A DNA stretch of 51,631 bases from Marisimplicoccus sp965655775 (lineage in GTDB: Bacteria; Bacteroidota; Bacteroidia; Flavobacteriales; Flavobacteriaceae), in NCBI GenBank assembly GCA_965655775.1, contig CBFHHV010000009.1, positions 1 through 51,631 on the forward strand, read 5' to 3'. Under the pieces are notes generated by a model that ran no database searches, had not been told where the DNA came from, and saw only the letters and a list, made by a program, of their open reading frames with translations. This document shows, in pieces, positions 1 to 8,618 of this stretch. How positions within the stretch are numbered: position 1 is the first letter of the stretch; each line of letters opens with the position of its first letter. The position numbers and the translations under genes were made by a program.

Positions 1-2
1 TA

Positions 3-1136
3 TTTTATGACGTATCGGCGTGGACATTTCCTTTAGCATTCAACGTTAATTATTCATATACAGATAATCTTAGTAAGTCAAGTGTTTCTAAGTTATTTGG
101 AGAAGAAGTTACAGAGACAAAAAAACCATTAGGGAATGTTGATTCTAAATCTAATTATGCATATTTATTTGAACCTTATGAATATTATGCGCAGGCTGCT
201 GTATATCATCTAATTAAAGAAGGTTTAAGAGTTAAAACTGCAACAAGAAAGTTCTCAATTAACGGAAAAGAGTTTGATTTTGGAACTTATCTTATTCCTG
301 TTCAAAATCAAAGCATGAACTCTGAAGATATTTATAATAAACTACTAGAAATGTCTAATAAGTATAATATAAACTTTGAGTCTCAAGCTACAGGTATAAC
401 ATCAGGTATTGACCTTGGATCAGATTACTTCATAATTGTAAATGAACCTAAAATAGGATTAATTGTAGGCGATGGTGTTAGAAGTTATGACGCAGGTGAA
501 ATATGGCACTTACTTGATACAAGATATAATATACCTATTACTAAACTTGATGTGGATGATCTTAGATTCATGGATCTAAGTAAATATTCTCATGTCATTC
601 TTCCAAATTACAATGGATCAAAGCTAAGGTCAGAACAAATAAAGAACTATATTAATGGAGGCGGTAATCTTATTGCTTATAGAAACTCTGTAAAATGGGT
701 ATCTAATAATCTAAATGAGTTGGAGTTTTTAACTAATGATTTGAAAGCTTCAGGAGTTTCTTTTTCAGATCGAGAAAAGTTTTATGGGGCTCAACAAACA
801 GGTGGTGCAATTTTTGAATCAAATATTGACAGAAGTCACCCTGTAAATTATGGAATTGAATCCAATACTCTTCCACTATTTAGAAATTCAAATGTATACA
901 TGAGTAAAAGTGAACAGAGCTTTAATAATCCTATATCATATTCATCTAATCCATTAATGAGTGGATATATTTCAGAAGAAAACATATCATTATTAAAAAA
1001 TTCTGTTCCATTTAAAGTTATTAGGAGCGGAAAAGGTAAGATTTTGATGATGACTGATAACACAAATTTCAGAGCATTTTGGTTTGGTACAAATAGGATT
1101 CTGCTTAATATGCTATTTCACTCAAATATTATGTAG
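3..1136 (+). CDS. M14 family zinc carboxypeptidase, C-terminal part (5' end outside window)
   Basis: The frame is open from base 3 and runs 377 codons to TAG at 1134-1136, so only the C-terminal part is present. The beginning (FYDVSAWTFPLAF) is typical of the region after the catalytic domain in large secreted Bacteroidota M14 carboxypeptidase-like proteins. The stretch around 445-700 (KIGLIVGDGVRSYDAGEIWH, then YINGGGNLIAYR) resembles a class I glutamine-amidotransferase-like fold that often closes these proteins. No catalytic zinc ligands are visible because that half is missing. The gene converges on recQ with one base between stop codons. The family call is from memory of similar proteins; the substrate is unknown. 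Confidence 0.7.
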   Translation, partial: FYDVSAWTFPLAFNVNYSYTDNLSKSSVSKLFGEEVTETKKPLGNVDSKSNYAYLFEPYEYYAQAAVYHLIKEGLRVKTATRKFSINGKEFDFGTYLIPVQNQSMNSEDIYNKLLEMSNKYNINFESQATGITSGIDLGSDYFIIVNEPKIGLIVGDGVRSYDAGEIWHLLDTRYNIPITKLDVDDLRFMDLSKYSHVILPNYNGSKLRSEQIKNYINGGGNLIAYRNSVKWVSNNLNELEFLTNDLKASGVSFSDREKFYGAQQTGGAIFESNIDRSHPVNYGIESNTLPLFRNSNVYMSKSEQSFNNPISYSSNPLMSGYISEENISLLKNSVPFKVIRSGKGKILMMTDNTNFRAFWFGTNRILLNMLFHSNIM

Positions 1137-1137
1137 T

Positions 1138-3264
1138 CTATGAGACATCACTTAGAAATTTTACTCTGAAAATTCTAAGTTCTTCTTCATCATAATCTCC
1201 ATCAAATTCTTTGAGTGCATCTGAAATATCTTCACTTTCACTCTCTAGGAAATATTCATGAAGTTCTTCTTGTTGATCTTCATCAAGAATATCATCTACA
1301 TAATAATCAATATTTAGTTTTGTTCCAGAGAAAACAATACTTTCAAGTTCTGATAATAAAACATTGAATTCAATACCACGAGATTCACTTATTTCATCAA
1401 GTGGTATTTTTTTATCTACATTTTGTATCAATGAAAGTTTTTTTGATGATTTTGAACCTGAAGTTCTTAAAACAATTTCATCTGATTTTTCAATATTATT
1501 TTCATGAATATGTTTTTTAATAAGTTCTATAAACTGAGAACCAAATTTATTAACCTTACCCTCTCCCACTCCATTGATATTTTTAAATTCATCAATAGTC
1601 TCAGGATATTTATATGTCATATCTTCAAGAGAGAACTCTTGAAATATTGCATATGGTGGTAGTGATTTACTTTTAGCAATTTCTTTTCTAAGAATTTTTA
1701 ATTTATTAAATAAGTCATCATCAATTACTGATGCTTTTACAGATTGGTTCTCTATTTTTTTAGTCTTACTAAAATCATTATCCCTTGATACATAGAATTC
1801 TTTTGGATTTGATATAAATTCTTTTCCAGAATTTGATATTTTAACAGAGGTAAAGTCAGAGATATCTTTCTCAAGAATACCTTCAACAATGGAGTAAGTA
1901 ATAATTGTTCTCCAAAACTTTTCATCAATTTCATTTTTTTCATCAAAAGGTAAATTTTTTATGATCTCTCTAATTAAAACTCTTTTATTGCTGGAGAAAT
2001 GATTTTTAAGTAAAAACAATAATTGATCTTTTACATTTATCTTCTCTTTTTCATTCTTTGAATTATCATCCATTTCATGATCATTATTAATGTTTGGATC
2101 ATATTTTTCCCCAAAGTAATTAAGTAAATATTTTCTTCTTGAAATAGATGACTCTGCAAAAGTAGAGACTTCTTTAAGTAACATAACACCAATGTTTCTT
2201 TCTGATGATTTCTTCTTAGATAAAAGTTTTTCTAATTTTTCAACATCCTTATAAGAGTAATACATAAGGCAATGACCTTTCCCACCATCTCTTCCTGCTC
2301 TTCCTGTCTCTTGGTAATAGCCTTCAATACTTTTTGGTAAATTATAATGAACGACATATCTAACATCCGGTTTATCAATACCCATTCCAAAAGCTATAGT
2401 GGCTACTATAACATTACATTCATCTTTTAGAAACTTATCTTGATTCTCCTCTCTAATTTTTTTCTCAAGCCCTGCATGATATGGTAAACTTTTGACACCG
2501 TTCATATTTAGCAATTGTGACAGATCCTCAACATTTTTTCTAGACAAACAGTAGATTATTCCAGATTCATTTTGATTTGACTTGATGAATTTTAGAAGGT
2601 CTATATCCGTATTATCATTTTTAGCTCTTACCTCATAATATAAATTGTGTCGATTAAATGATGACTTAAATATTTTTGAATTATCAATTTTTAGATTCTT
2701 TATTATGTCGTCTTGAACTTTGGGTGTTGCTGTTGCTGTTAAAGCGATAATCTTGATATTAGAATTAATTTGATCAATTATATCTCTTATCTTTCTATAT
2801 TCTGGTCTAAAATCGTGTCCCCATTCAGATATACAGTGAGCCTCATCAATAGCAAGAAATGATATATTTGTCTTCTTTAGAAATTCAATAGTATTTGGCT
2901 TAGATAGTGTTTCAGGGGCAACAAACAGTAGCTTTGTTTCTTTTGTCAGTACATCATTTTTGACTTTTTTTATTTTATCTTTACTCAACGTTGAATTTAA
3001 AACATGTGCAATTGAATCTTTTGTATTATTTGTGCGAATCAAATCAACTTGATTCTTCATTAATGAAATCAAAGGGGATACTACTATAGCTGTACCATCT
3101 AGTATCATAGCAGGCAGTTGATAGCACAAAGATTTACCTCCACCTGTAGGCATTATAACAAAAGAGTTATTTCCTTCAAGAAGATTATTGATTATTGGTT
3201 CTTGTAAATTTTTAAAGGATGTAAAACCAAATTTCTCTTTTAATTGGTTCTTTAGACTATCCAA
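1138..3264 (-). CDS. recQ: ATP-dependent DNA helicase RecQ
   Basis: 708 residues. The superfamily 2 helicase motifs are clear: Walker A TGGGKS at residues 40-45, DEAH at 140-143 followed by CISEWGHDFRPEYR, and motif VI QETGRAGRDG near 330. A RecQ C-terminal segment and an HRDC-like domain (EFKNINGVGEGKVNKFG, about 565-590) follow, then an unusually acidic tail of about 100 residues. RecQ unwinds DNA 3'-5' in recombination and replication-fork repair. The start is a TTG (complement of 3262-3264): no ATG lies upstream in frame, and the next Met falls in the Walker A region. It is divergent from kdsD. Confidence 0.95.
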   Translation of the reverse strand: MDSLKNQLKEKFGFTSFKNLQEPIINNLLEGNNSFVIMPTGGGKSLCYQLPAMILDGTAIVVSPLISLMKNQVDLIRTNNTKDSIAHVLNSTLSKDKIKKVKNDVLTKETKLLFVAPETLSKPNTIEFLKKTNISFLAIDEAHCISEWGHDFRPEYRKIRDIIDQINSNIKIIALTATATPKVQDDIIKNLKIDNSKIFKSSFNRHNLYYEVRAKNDNTDIDLLKFIKSNQNESGIIYCLSRKNVEDLSQLLNMNGVKSLPYHAGLEKKIREENQDKFLKDECNVIVATIAFGMGIDKPDVRYVVHYNLPKSIEGYYQETGRAGRDGGKGHCLMYYSYKDVEKLEKLLSKKKSSERNIGVMLLKEVSTFAESSISRRKYLLNYFGEKYDPNINNDHEMDDNSKNEKEKINVKDQLLFLLKNHFSSNKRVLIREIIKNLPFDEKNEIDEKFWRTIITYSIVEGILEKDISDFTSVKISNSGKEFISNPKEFYVSRDNDFSKTKKIENQSVKASVIDDDLFNKLKILRKEIAKSKSLPPYAIFQEFSLEDMTYKYPETIDEFKNINGVGEGKVNKFGSQFIELIKKHIHENNIEKSDEIVLRTSGSKSSKKLSLIQNVDKKIPLDEISESRGIEFNVLLSELESIVFSGTKLNIDYYVDDILDEDQQEELHEYFLESESEDISDALKEFDGDYDEEELRIFRVKFLSDVS

Positions 3265-3326
3265 ACTTTAGTTTTTTCAAATTGCTTAAATTTGCACTAC
3301 ATACAATTTAAAATAAATTTCCCATT

Positions 3327-4301
3327 TTGGCTAATCAACATATAATAAAAAAAATTGCTTTAGATACACTTAATTTAGAGTCAAAATCTATTTCAGATCT
3401 TTCAAAAGTTATAGATTCAAACTTTTGTGAAATAATAAATACATTAAAAGCTTGCAATGGCAAAATAGTTCTTACCGGAATTGGCAAAAGTGCAATTATT
3501 GGTATGAAAATTTCTGCTACACTAAACTCTACAGGATCCAAGTCAATCTTTTTACATTTAGGAGATGCACTTCATGGTGATATTGGAGTTATAGGTAATG
3601 GTGATATTGTAATATGTATATCAAAGAGTGGAGAGTCTAATGAAATAGAATCTCTTTCTAATCACCTTAAAAATGAAGGTATTAAGCTGATTGGGATTTC
3701 ATGTATAAAAAATTCTCTATTAGATAAATCGTCAGATATGTTTATCCATACTGAGATTGAAAGAGAGGCATGTCATAATAATCTTGCTCCTACAACAAGC
3801 ACTTCATGTCACCTAGCAATTGGGGATGCAATAGCAATGACCCTTCAAAAAATTAAGGGCTTTAGTCCAATTGACTTTAGTATATATCATCCATCAGGAA
3901 ATTTAGGAAAGAAACTTAGTCTAAAGCTTAATTATTTAATTGATAAAAACAGAATACCAAGAGTTAGCCTCTCATCTACTTTTTTTGAAATTATTGATGA
4001 AATTTCATCAAATATGTATGGAGCAACTGCCGTTGTTGATTCTGATAAAATTATTGGAATAATAACTGATGGAGATATTAGAAGGAATATTGAGAAAAAG
4101 CATAATATTGATAGAGTTTTAGCTTCAGATTTGATGAATAAAAATCCTAAAGTTTTGAGCGAGGAAACCCTAGCATTTGATGCATTAGGGGTAATGAGAA
4201 ATAATAATATAAGTCAAGTTTTAGTAACTGACCCTAATAATTTATATATAGGCATTGTACACATTTTAGATATAATAAAGCAAGGTATTAATGATGAGTA
4301 A
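3327..4301 (+). CDS. kdsD: Arabinose-5-phosphate isomerase (KdsD/KpsF family)
   Basis: 324 residues, the normal length for the family. An N-terminal SIS sugar-isomerase domain (TGIGKSAIIG near 50, ALHGDIGVI, SKSGES near 105) is followed by a CBS pair from about residue 205. The enzyme converts ribulose 5-phosphate to arabinose 5-phosphate, the first step to KDO of lipopolysaccharide. The start is TTG in a MANQHIIKKIALDTL context. A TAAATTTG box at 3287-3294 could be its -7 element, but no good -33 partner is seen. The last 8 bases overlap tatC, so translation is probably coupled. The kdsD-tatC-lptB order suits an envelope-biogenesis operon. Confidence 0.93.
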   Translation: MANQHIIKKIALDTLNLESKSISDLSKVIDSNFCEIINTLKACNGKIVLTGIGKSAIIGMKISATLNSTGSKSIFLHLGDALHGDIGVIGNGDIVICISKSGESNEIESLSNHLKNEGIKLIGISCIKNSLLDKSSDMFIHTEIEREACHNNLAPTTSTSCHLAIGDAIAMTLQKIKGFSPIDFSIYHPSGNLGKKLSLKLNYLIDKNRIPRVSLSSTFFEIIDEISSNMYGATAVVDSDKIIGIITDGDIRRNIEKKHNIDRVLASDLMNKNPKVLSEETLAFDALGVMRNNNISQVLVTDPNNLYIGIVHILDIIKQGINDE

Positions 4302-5102
4302 CCCCTCTCGAGACATGTCATTTTTAGATCATCTTGAGGAATTAAGATGGCATATTATAAGATCAACTATATCTGTATTAATAGTTGCTGTGGTAGCGTN
4401 NNNNNNNNNTTAGCTAAGGATATAATTTTTGATCAAATCATTTTTGGACCTAAGAAAGGAGACTTTATTAGTTATCAAGTATTTTGCTCAATATCACAAT
4501 CTATTGGAGGTGATGCCTTCTGCTTTGAAGAGCTTCCATTTAGAGTTCAAAGCAGAACAGTTTCTGGACAATTTTCTGCTCACCTTTGGACATCTATACT
4601 TGCTGGGTTTATTCTTGCATTTCCCTATATAGTATATGAATTTTGGAAATTTATTAGTCCTGGATTATACAAGAAGGAGAAGGAAGGTGCAAGAGGTTTT
4701 ATCTTTATTTCCTCAACTTTATTTTTTATAGGAGTTTTATTTGGATATTATGTGGTTACTCCTCTTTCAATAAATTTTTTAGGAAACTATACCATAAGCT
4801 CTGAGGTATTTAATGATTTTGATTTAAATAGCTATATAGGTCTTCTTAGAGCTTCAGTTCTTGCCTCTGGTTTAATCTTTGAATTACCTATAATCATTCA
4901 TTATCTTACAAAGGTTGGGCTTGTGACTCCTGACTTTCTAAGAAGAAATAGAAAATTTGCTTTAGTAATAGTATTGAGTCTTTCTGCAATAATTACTCCT
5001 CCGGATATTGCTAGCCAAATAATTGTAAGTATTCCTATTTTAGTTTTATACGAGATAAGTATTATAATATCAAAAATTGGATATAAAAAATTAAATACTT
5101 AA
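4294..5102 (+). CDS. tatC: Sec-independent protein translocase subunit TatC (contains assembly gap)
   Basis: Translation from ATG 4294 gives MSNPSRDMSFLDHLEELRWH, the hallmark TatC N-terminus, up to the N-run at 4400-4409. After the gap the protein continues in another frame (LAKDIIFDQIIFGPKK) to TAA at 5102, with the usual transmembrane segments and the conserved FxxFGxxFxYFVV-like and FxxELPIxxxxL signatures (IFELPIIIHYL). TatC is the twin-arginine substrate receptor in the inner membrane; the GH109-like protein at 41531-42913 has a Tat-type signal. The start overlaps the end of kdsD. The apparent frameshift is explained by the wrong length of the N-run, so I do not regard this as a pseudogene. 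Confidence 0.93.
4400..4409. other. Run of ten N: assembly gap inside tatC
   Basis: Ten undetermined bases split tatC. The upstream reading frame begins at 4294 and the downstream frame includes TTA at 4410, so joining them needs a gap length of 2 modulo 3, not 10. Alignment from memory to other Bacteroidota TatC (VA-F-x-x-KD-IIFD) suggests only about one residue is missing, meaning roughly two real bases. Confidence 0.95.
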
Positions 5103-5112
5103 TATTAGAAAT

Positions 5113-5853
5113 ATGATATTAAAAGCAAAAGAAATTTCAAAATCATACAGAGGCAGAAGAGTTGTTAATAATATTTCAATTGAAGTAAATCAAGGAGAGA
5201 TTGTTGGGCTTTTAGGTCCAAATGGTGCCGGTAAGACAACTTCTTTCTACATGATAGTTGGGATTATCAAACCTGAAGATGGTGACATATATTTAGATAA
5301 TGAAATTATCTCAAGTTATCCCATGTATCAAAGGTCGCAAAGAGGAATTGGATATTTAGCTCAAGAAGCATCTGTTTTTAGGAAACTTTCAATTGAGGAT
5401 AACATACTAGGTGTTCTAGAATTCTCAGATTTATCGAAGAAAGAGCAAAAAATGAAGGCAGAGCAATTAATGGAAGAATTTGGTTTAATTAACATAAGGA
5501 AAAATAGAGGCGATCTATTATCTGGAGGAGAAAGAAGAAGAACTGAAATTGCAAGAGCACTTGCTAATGATCCAAAATTTTTATTATTAGACGAGCCTTT
5601 TGCTGGAGTGGATCCTATAGCTGTAGAAGATATTCAATCAATAATTTCCGTTTTGAAAAATAAAAATATTGGAATACTTATTACAGATCATAATGTTCAA
5701 GAAACACTAGCAATAACTGATAGGACATACCTTATGTTTGAAGGGAAAATACTTAAAGAAGGAATCCCTGAGGACTTAGCTAAAGATGAAATGGTAAGAA
5801 AAGTTTATTTAGGAAAAAACTTCGAGTTTAAAAGAAAAAAAATTGATTTATAA
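5113..5853 (+). CDS. lptB: LPS export ABC transporter ATP-binding protein LptB
   Basis: 246 residues. ABC ATPase motifs: Walker A GPNGAGKTT at 35-43, Q-loop GYLAQEASVFRKLS at 81-94, signature LSGGERRR at 137-144, Walker B FLLLDEPFAGVDP at 157-169 and the switch His in ITDHNVQE. The FAGVDP and DHNV wording is characteristic of LptB, the ATPase that powers lipopolysaccharide transport with LptF/G. It starts 10 bases after tatC in the same operon as kdsD, which makes KDO for the same molecule. Confidence 0.95.
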   Translation: MILKAKEISKSYRGRRVVNNISIEVNQGEIVGLLGPNGAGKTTSFYMIVGIIKPEDGDIYLDNEIISSYPMYQRSQRGIGYLAQEASVFRKLSIEDNILGVLEFSDLSKKEQKMKAEQLMEEFGLINIRKNRGDLLSGGERRRTEIARALANDPKFLLLDEPFAGVDPIAVEDIQSIISVLKNKNIGILITDHNVQETLAITDRTYLMFEGKILKEGIPEDLAKDEMVRKVYLGKNFEFKRKKIDL

Positions 5854-6612
5854 TTAAATCAATGACCATAAATTTCTAATTACATTTAAGAAAAGGTAAA
5901 GTATAATTACAAGCGAGAACCCTCCAAGACCAAAAAATAATATTATTGGTATTGACAAGACAATAGTCAAAATTTTAAAAATATTATAGTCGTATTTCCT
6001 TAGTGATAATCTTAATGAGAAAAGCCTAAATGGAACATTCATTAGAATGACACTAGATAATGTTAGAATTATTAAAGTGGTATTGTTCAAAAGGTATTGT
6101 TTTGATTCAATCAAGTATAGGTGATCCATCAGGATTGGAAGTGAGACAAAGAAAAGTGCATTTGCAGGAGTTGGAAGCCCTTCAAATTCATCAGTATAAT
6201 CTATAGTATTAAATTTCGCTAATCTGGTTGCTGAACCAACTGTAATTAAGAATGCAATAAACGCTATAGGAGAAACAGAGAATACAAGATCTAAATCTAA
6301 AACAGCTGACAGGTAGAGATTTAAATCAAAATCTGTGACTCTGTTTCCAGATAACTTAAACAATTGATATACTACTATAGCTGGAACAACTCCACTTGTA
6401 ATTATATCAGATAATGAATCTAAATGTTTACCAAAATTGGATTCTGCATTCAAAAGTCTAGCTGCAAGTCCATCTAAGTAATCAAGGAGCACACCAAAGA
6501 GAACTAAAATTAAAACTGCATCAAATTGAAATTGAAATGCAAATGCAATTGAGAAACAACCACATATTAAATTTAATAATGTTAAAATGTTAGGTATGAA
6601 GGATTTTATCAT
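5854..6612 (-). CDS. pssA: CDP-diacylglycerol--serine O-phosphatidyltransferase
   Basis: 252 residues from the ATG at 6610-6612 (MIKSFIPNILTLLNL). The frame is open for 31 codons further upstream, but that stretch is not typical of the family and runs into lnt. The CDP-alcohol phosphotransferase signature is complete: D47-G48-x2-A51-R52-x8-G61-x3-D65-x3-D69. Several hydrophobic helices follow. The enzyme makes phosphatidylserine, precursor of phosphatidylethanolamine, in the inner membrane. The gene is tail-to-tail with lptB with no spacing and divergent from lnt. Confidence 0.92.
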   Translation of the reverse strand: MIKSFIPNILTLLNLICGCFSIAFAFQFQFDAVLILVLFGVLLDYLDGLAARLLNAESNFGKHLDSLSDIITSGVVPAIVVYQLFKLSGNRVTDFDLNLYLSAVLDLDLVFSVSPIAFIAFLITVGSATRLAKFNTIDYTDEFEGLPTPANALFFVSLPILMDHLYLIESKQYLLNNTTLIILTLSSVILMNVPFRLFSLRLSLRKYDYNIFKILTIVLSIPIILFFGLGGFSLVIILYLFLNVIRNLWSLI

Positions 6613-6680
6613 GACAGTAATGGCGCTCAATTTATAAAAAAATTGTAATATTAGATTGTAAAATTTATTAAACTTTAAAA

Positions 6681-8288
6681 GTGAGTAGACTTCTTGGTTA
6701 TTCATTAATCAGCGGGTTGTTGTTTGCAAGCGCCTGGCCAGTTAATGGAATAACTCCTTTGATTTTTATTAGCTTGATACCTTTACTTTTTGTGGAGGAT
6801 TTAATTAGCAAAGATAATTTAGGAAAAAAAAATCTTAGGTTATTCTTCTATTCATATGTTGCTTTCCTCACATGGAATATAGCTACTACTTGGTGGATTG
6901 TCTATACAACTCTACCTGGAGCTATATTTGCAAACGTTGCTAACTCTTCATTTTATTCAATAATTTTTTTATTGTACTCAAGAGTTAAGAGAAAAATAGA
7001 TTTTAAAGCTGGGATACTTTTTTTAATAACATTCTGGATCTCATTTGAAAAGTTTCATTTAAACTGGGAATTTTCTTGGCCGTGGTTGAACCTTGGAAAT
7101 GTGTTTTCTGAAAGAATTGATTGGATTCAATGGTATGAATATACTGGAGTATTTGGAGGAAGTCTTTGGGTTTTATGTGCTAACTTCTTACTATTTAACC
7201 TATTAAGAAAATATTCAAGTTTTAAAGATAAAAGGCGATTTTATATCAGAATTATTCCAAGAATTCTTCTTATTAGCTTTCCAATTTTTGTTTCGCTTTT
7301 AGTTAAACCAAAAATAGATAAAGGAGAGGAATTTAAAGTTCTAATTACTCAGCCAAAAATTGACCCTTGGGAAGCAAAACATGGTGTTTATAAAAGTAAT
7401 CTTGATTACTTTAAAATTTTTAAGGATTTAACTAATGAAGAATTGAGTACTAATGAATATGATTTTGTCTTTACATCAGAAACATATTTCTCTGAAGGGT
7501 ATGGAGAAAATGTAGATTACTTTGGATATACAAAACTTCATGATAGTCTTAATAACTATTTAAGTAAATTCAATAATACCAATCTAATTTCTGGAATACA
7601 ATTTTATAAGCTGTATCAAAATCAGAAGGAAAAACCTACAAAATCAGCGAATCCAGTTAGAGACAATATTTGGGTTGACTATTTTAATTCTTCAATAAAT
7701 ATGTCTGCAAATAAAGGTTTTGAATATAATCATAAGTCTAAACTTGTAGTTGGAAGTGAATATATGCCATTTAAGTCTATCCTTGAGCCTATAATAGGAA
7801 CTGTAATGATTGATCTAGGAGGAACAATTCGTTCTATGGGTACGCAGCATGAATCCGAAAGAAAAGTATTTAAACACTCTTTAAAAGACCTAAAAACTAT
7901 TTCAATTGTGTGCTATGAGACAATTGATGGAGAATATGTTGCGAGTTATGTTGATCTAGGAGCTAATTTTATTTCAATAATTACAAATGATTCATGGTGG
8001 AGGGATACACCAGGCCATAGGCATCTATTAAGTTATGCAAGATTAAGAGCAATTGAAAACAGAAGGTATATTGTTAGAAGTGCGAATTCTGGTATTTCTA
8101 CAATCATAAATGAAGTTGGAGAGTATGATACAATATTGCCATTTAATAAAAAAGGAACTTTAAGTGGTAAAGCCTATGCTATTGATTACAGGACATTCTA
8201 CAGCAAAAATGGAGACTATATTGCTAGAATATGTATACTTATTTCAATTTTATTATTACTTCTTTCATTTTCAAAGGTAAAAGAATAA
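6681..8288 (+). CDS. lnt: Apolipoprotein N-acyltransferase
   Basis: 535 residues with an N-terminal block of membrane helices (residues 1-210) and a C-terminal nitrilase domain. The expected catalytic triad is visible: Glu267 in FTSETYF, Lys352/354 in the HKSKLVVGSEYMPF segment, and Cys411 in SIVCYETIDG. Lnt adds the third acyl chain to lipoproteins, which fits the many lipoproteins in this window. The start codon is GTG, giving MSRLLGYSLISGLLFASAWP; no ATG is available before the first membrane helix. Confidence 0.92.
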   Translation: MSRLLGYSLISGLLFASAWPVNGITPLIFISLIPLLFVEDLISKDNLGKKNLRLFFYSYVAFLTWNIATTWWIVYTTLPGAIFANVANSSFYSIIFLLYSRVKRKIDFKAGILFLITFWISFEKFHLNWEFSWPWLNLGNVFSERIDWIQWYEYTGVFGGSLWVLCANFLLFNLLRKYSSFKDKRRFYIRIIPRILLISFPIFVSLLVKPKIDKGEEFKVLITQPKIDPWEAKHGVYKSNLDYFKIFKDLTNEELSTNEYDFVFTSETYFSEGYGENVDYFGYTKLHDSLNNYLSKFNNTNLISGIQFYKLYQNQKEKPTKSANPVRDNIWVDYFNSSINMSANKGFEYNHKSKLVVGSEYMPFKSILEPIIGTVMIDLGGTIRSMGTQHESERKVFKHSLKDLKTISIVCYETIDGEYVASYVDLGANFISIITNDSWWRDTPGHRHLLSYARLRAIENRRYIVRSANSGISTIINEVGEYDTILPFNKKGTLSGKAYAIDYRTFYSKNGDYIARICILISILLLLLSFSKVKE

Positions 8289-8294
8289 AAAACT

Positions 8295-8325
8295 TTTGGT
8301 TTTTTGAACTTATAATATACTTTTG
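8295..8325 (+). promoter_or_regulatory. Bacteroidota-type promoter of the DUF2795-like gene
   Basis: TTTG at 8295-8298, a 19-base spacer, then TACTTTTG at 8318-8325. This is a full match to the Bacteroidota housekeeping pattern TTTG-N17/20-TAnnTTTG. The predicted transcript start is around 8331, giving a leader of about ten bases before the ATG at 8341. Confidence 0.75.
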
Positions 8326-8340
8326 CAGAAAACAAGTCGT

Positions 8341-8562
8341 ATGTATTGGACATTAGAATTAGCTTCATACTTAAGTGATGCTCCCTGGCCAGCCTCAAAA
8401 GATGAGCTAATTGATTTCTCAATTAGAACTGGTGCACCTCTTGAAGTAGTAGAGAATCTTCAATCTCTTGAAGATGAAGGTGATGTTTACGAATCGATTG
8501 AAGAAATTTGGCCTGACTTTCCAACAGAAGAAGATTACCTTTGGAATGAGGATGAGTATTAA
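8341..8562 (+). CDS. DUF2795-like conserved small acidic protein
   Basis: 73 residues beginning MYWTLELASYLSDAPWPASK. The sequence is very acidic and ends WPDFPTEEDYLWNEDEY. I recognise it as a small conserved Bacteroidota protein (DUF2795-like) that is often encoded next to secA, as here (56 bases upstream). Its function is unknown. A TTG 18 bases upstream is in frame, but it lies inside the -7 promoter element, so ATG 8341 is preferred. Confidence 0.85.
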   Translation: MYWTLELASYLSDAPWPASKDELIDFSIRTGAPLEVVENLQSLEDEGDVYESIEEIWPDFPTEEDYLWNEDEY

Positions 8563-8618
8563 TCTAATATGATTAATATTAATTGGTAATTTTTAAATAA
8601 ATTTGAAAAAAAAACAGT

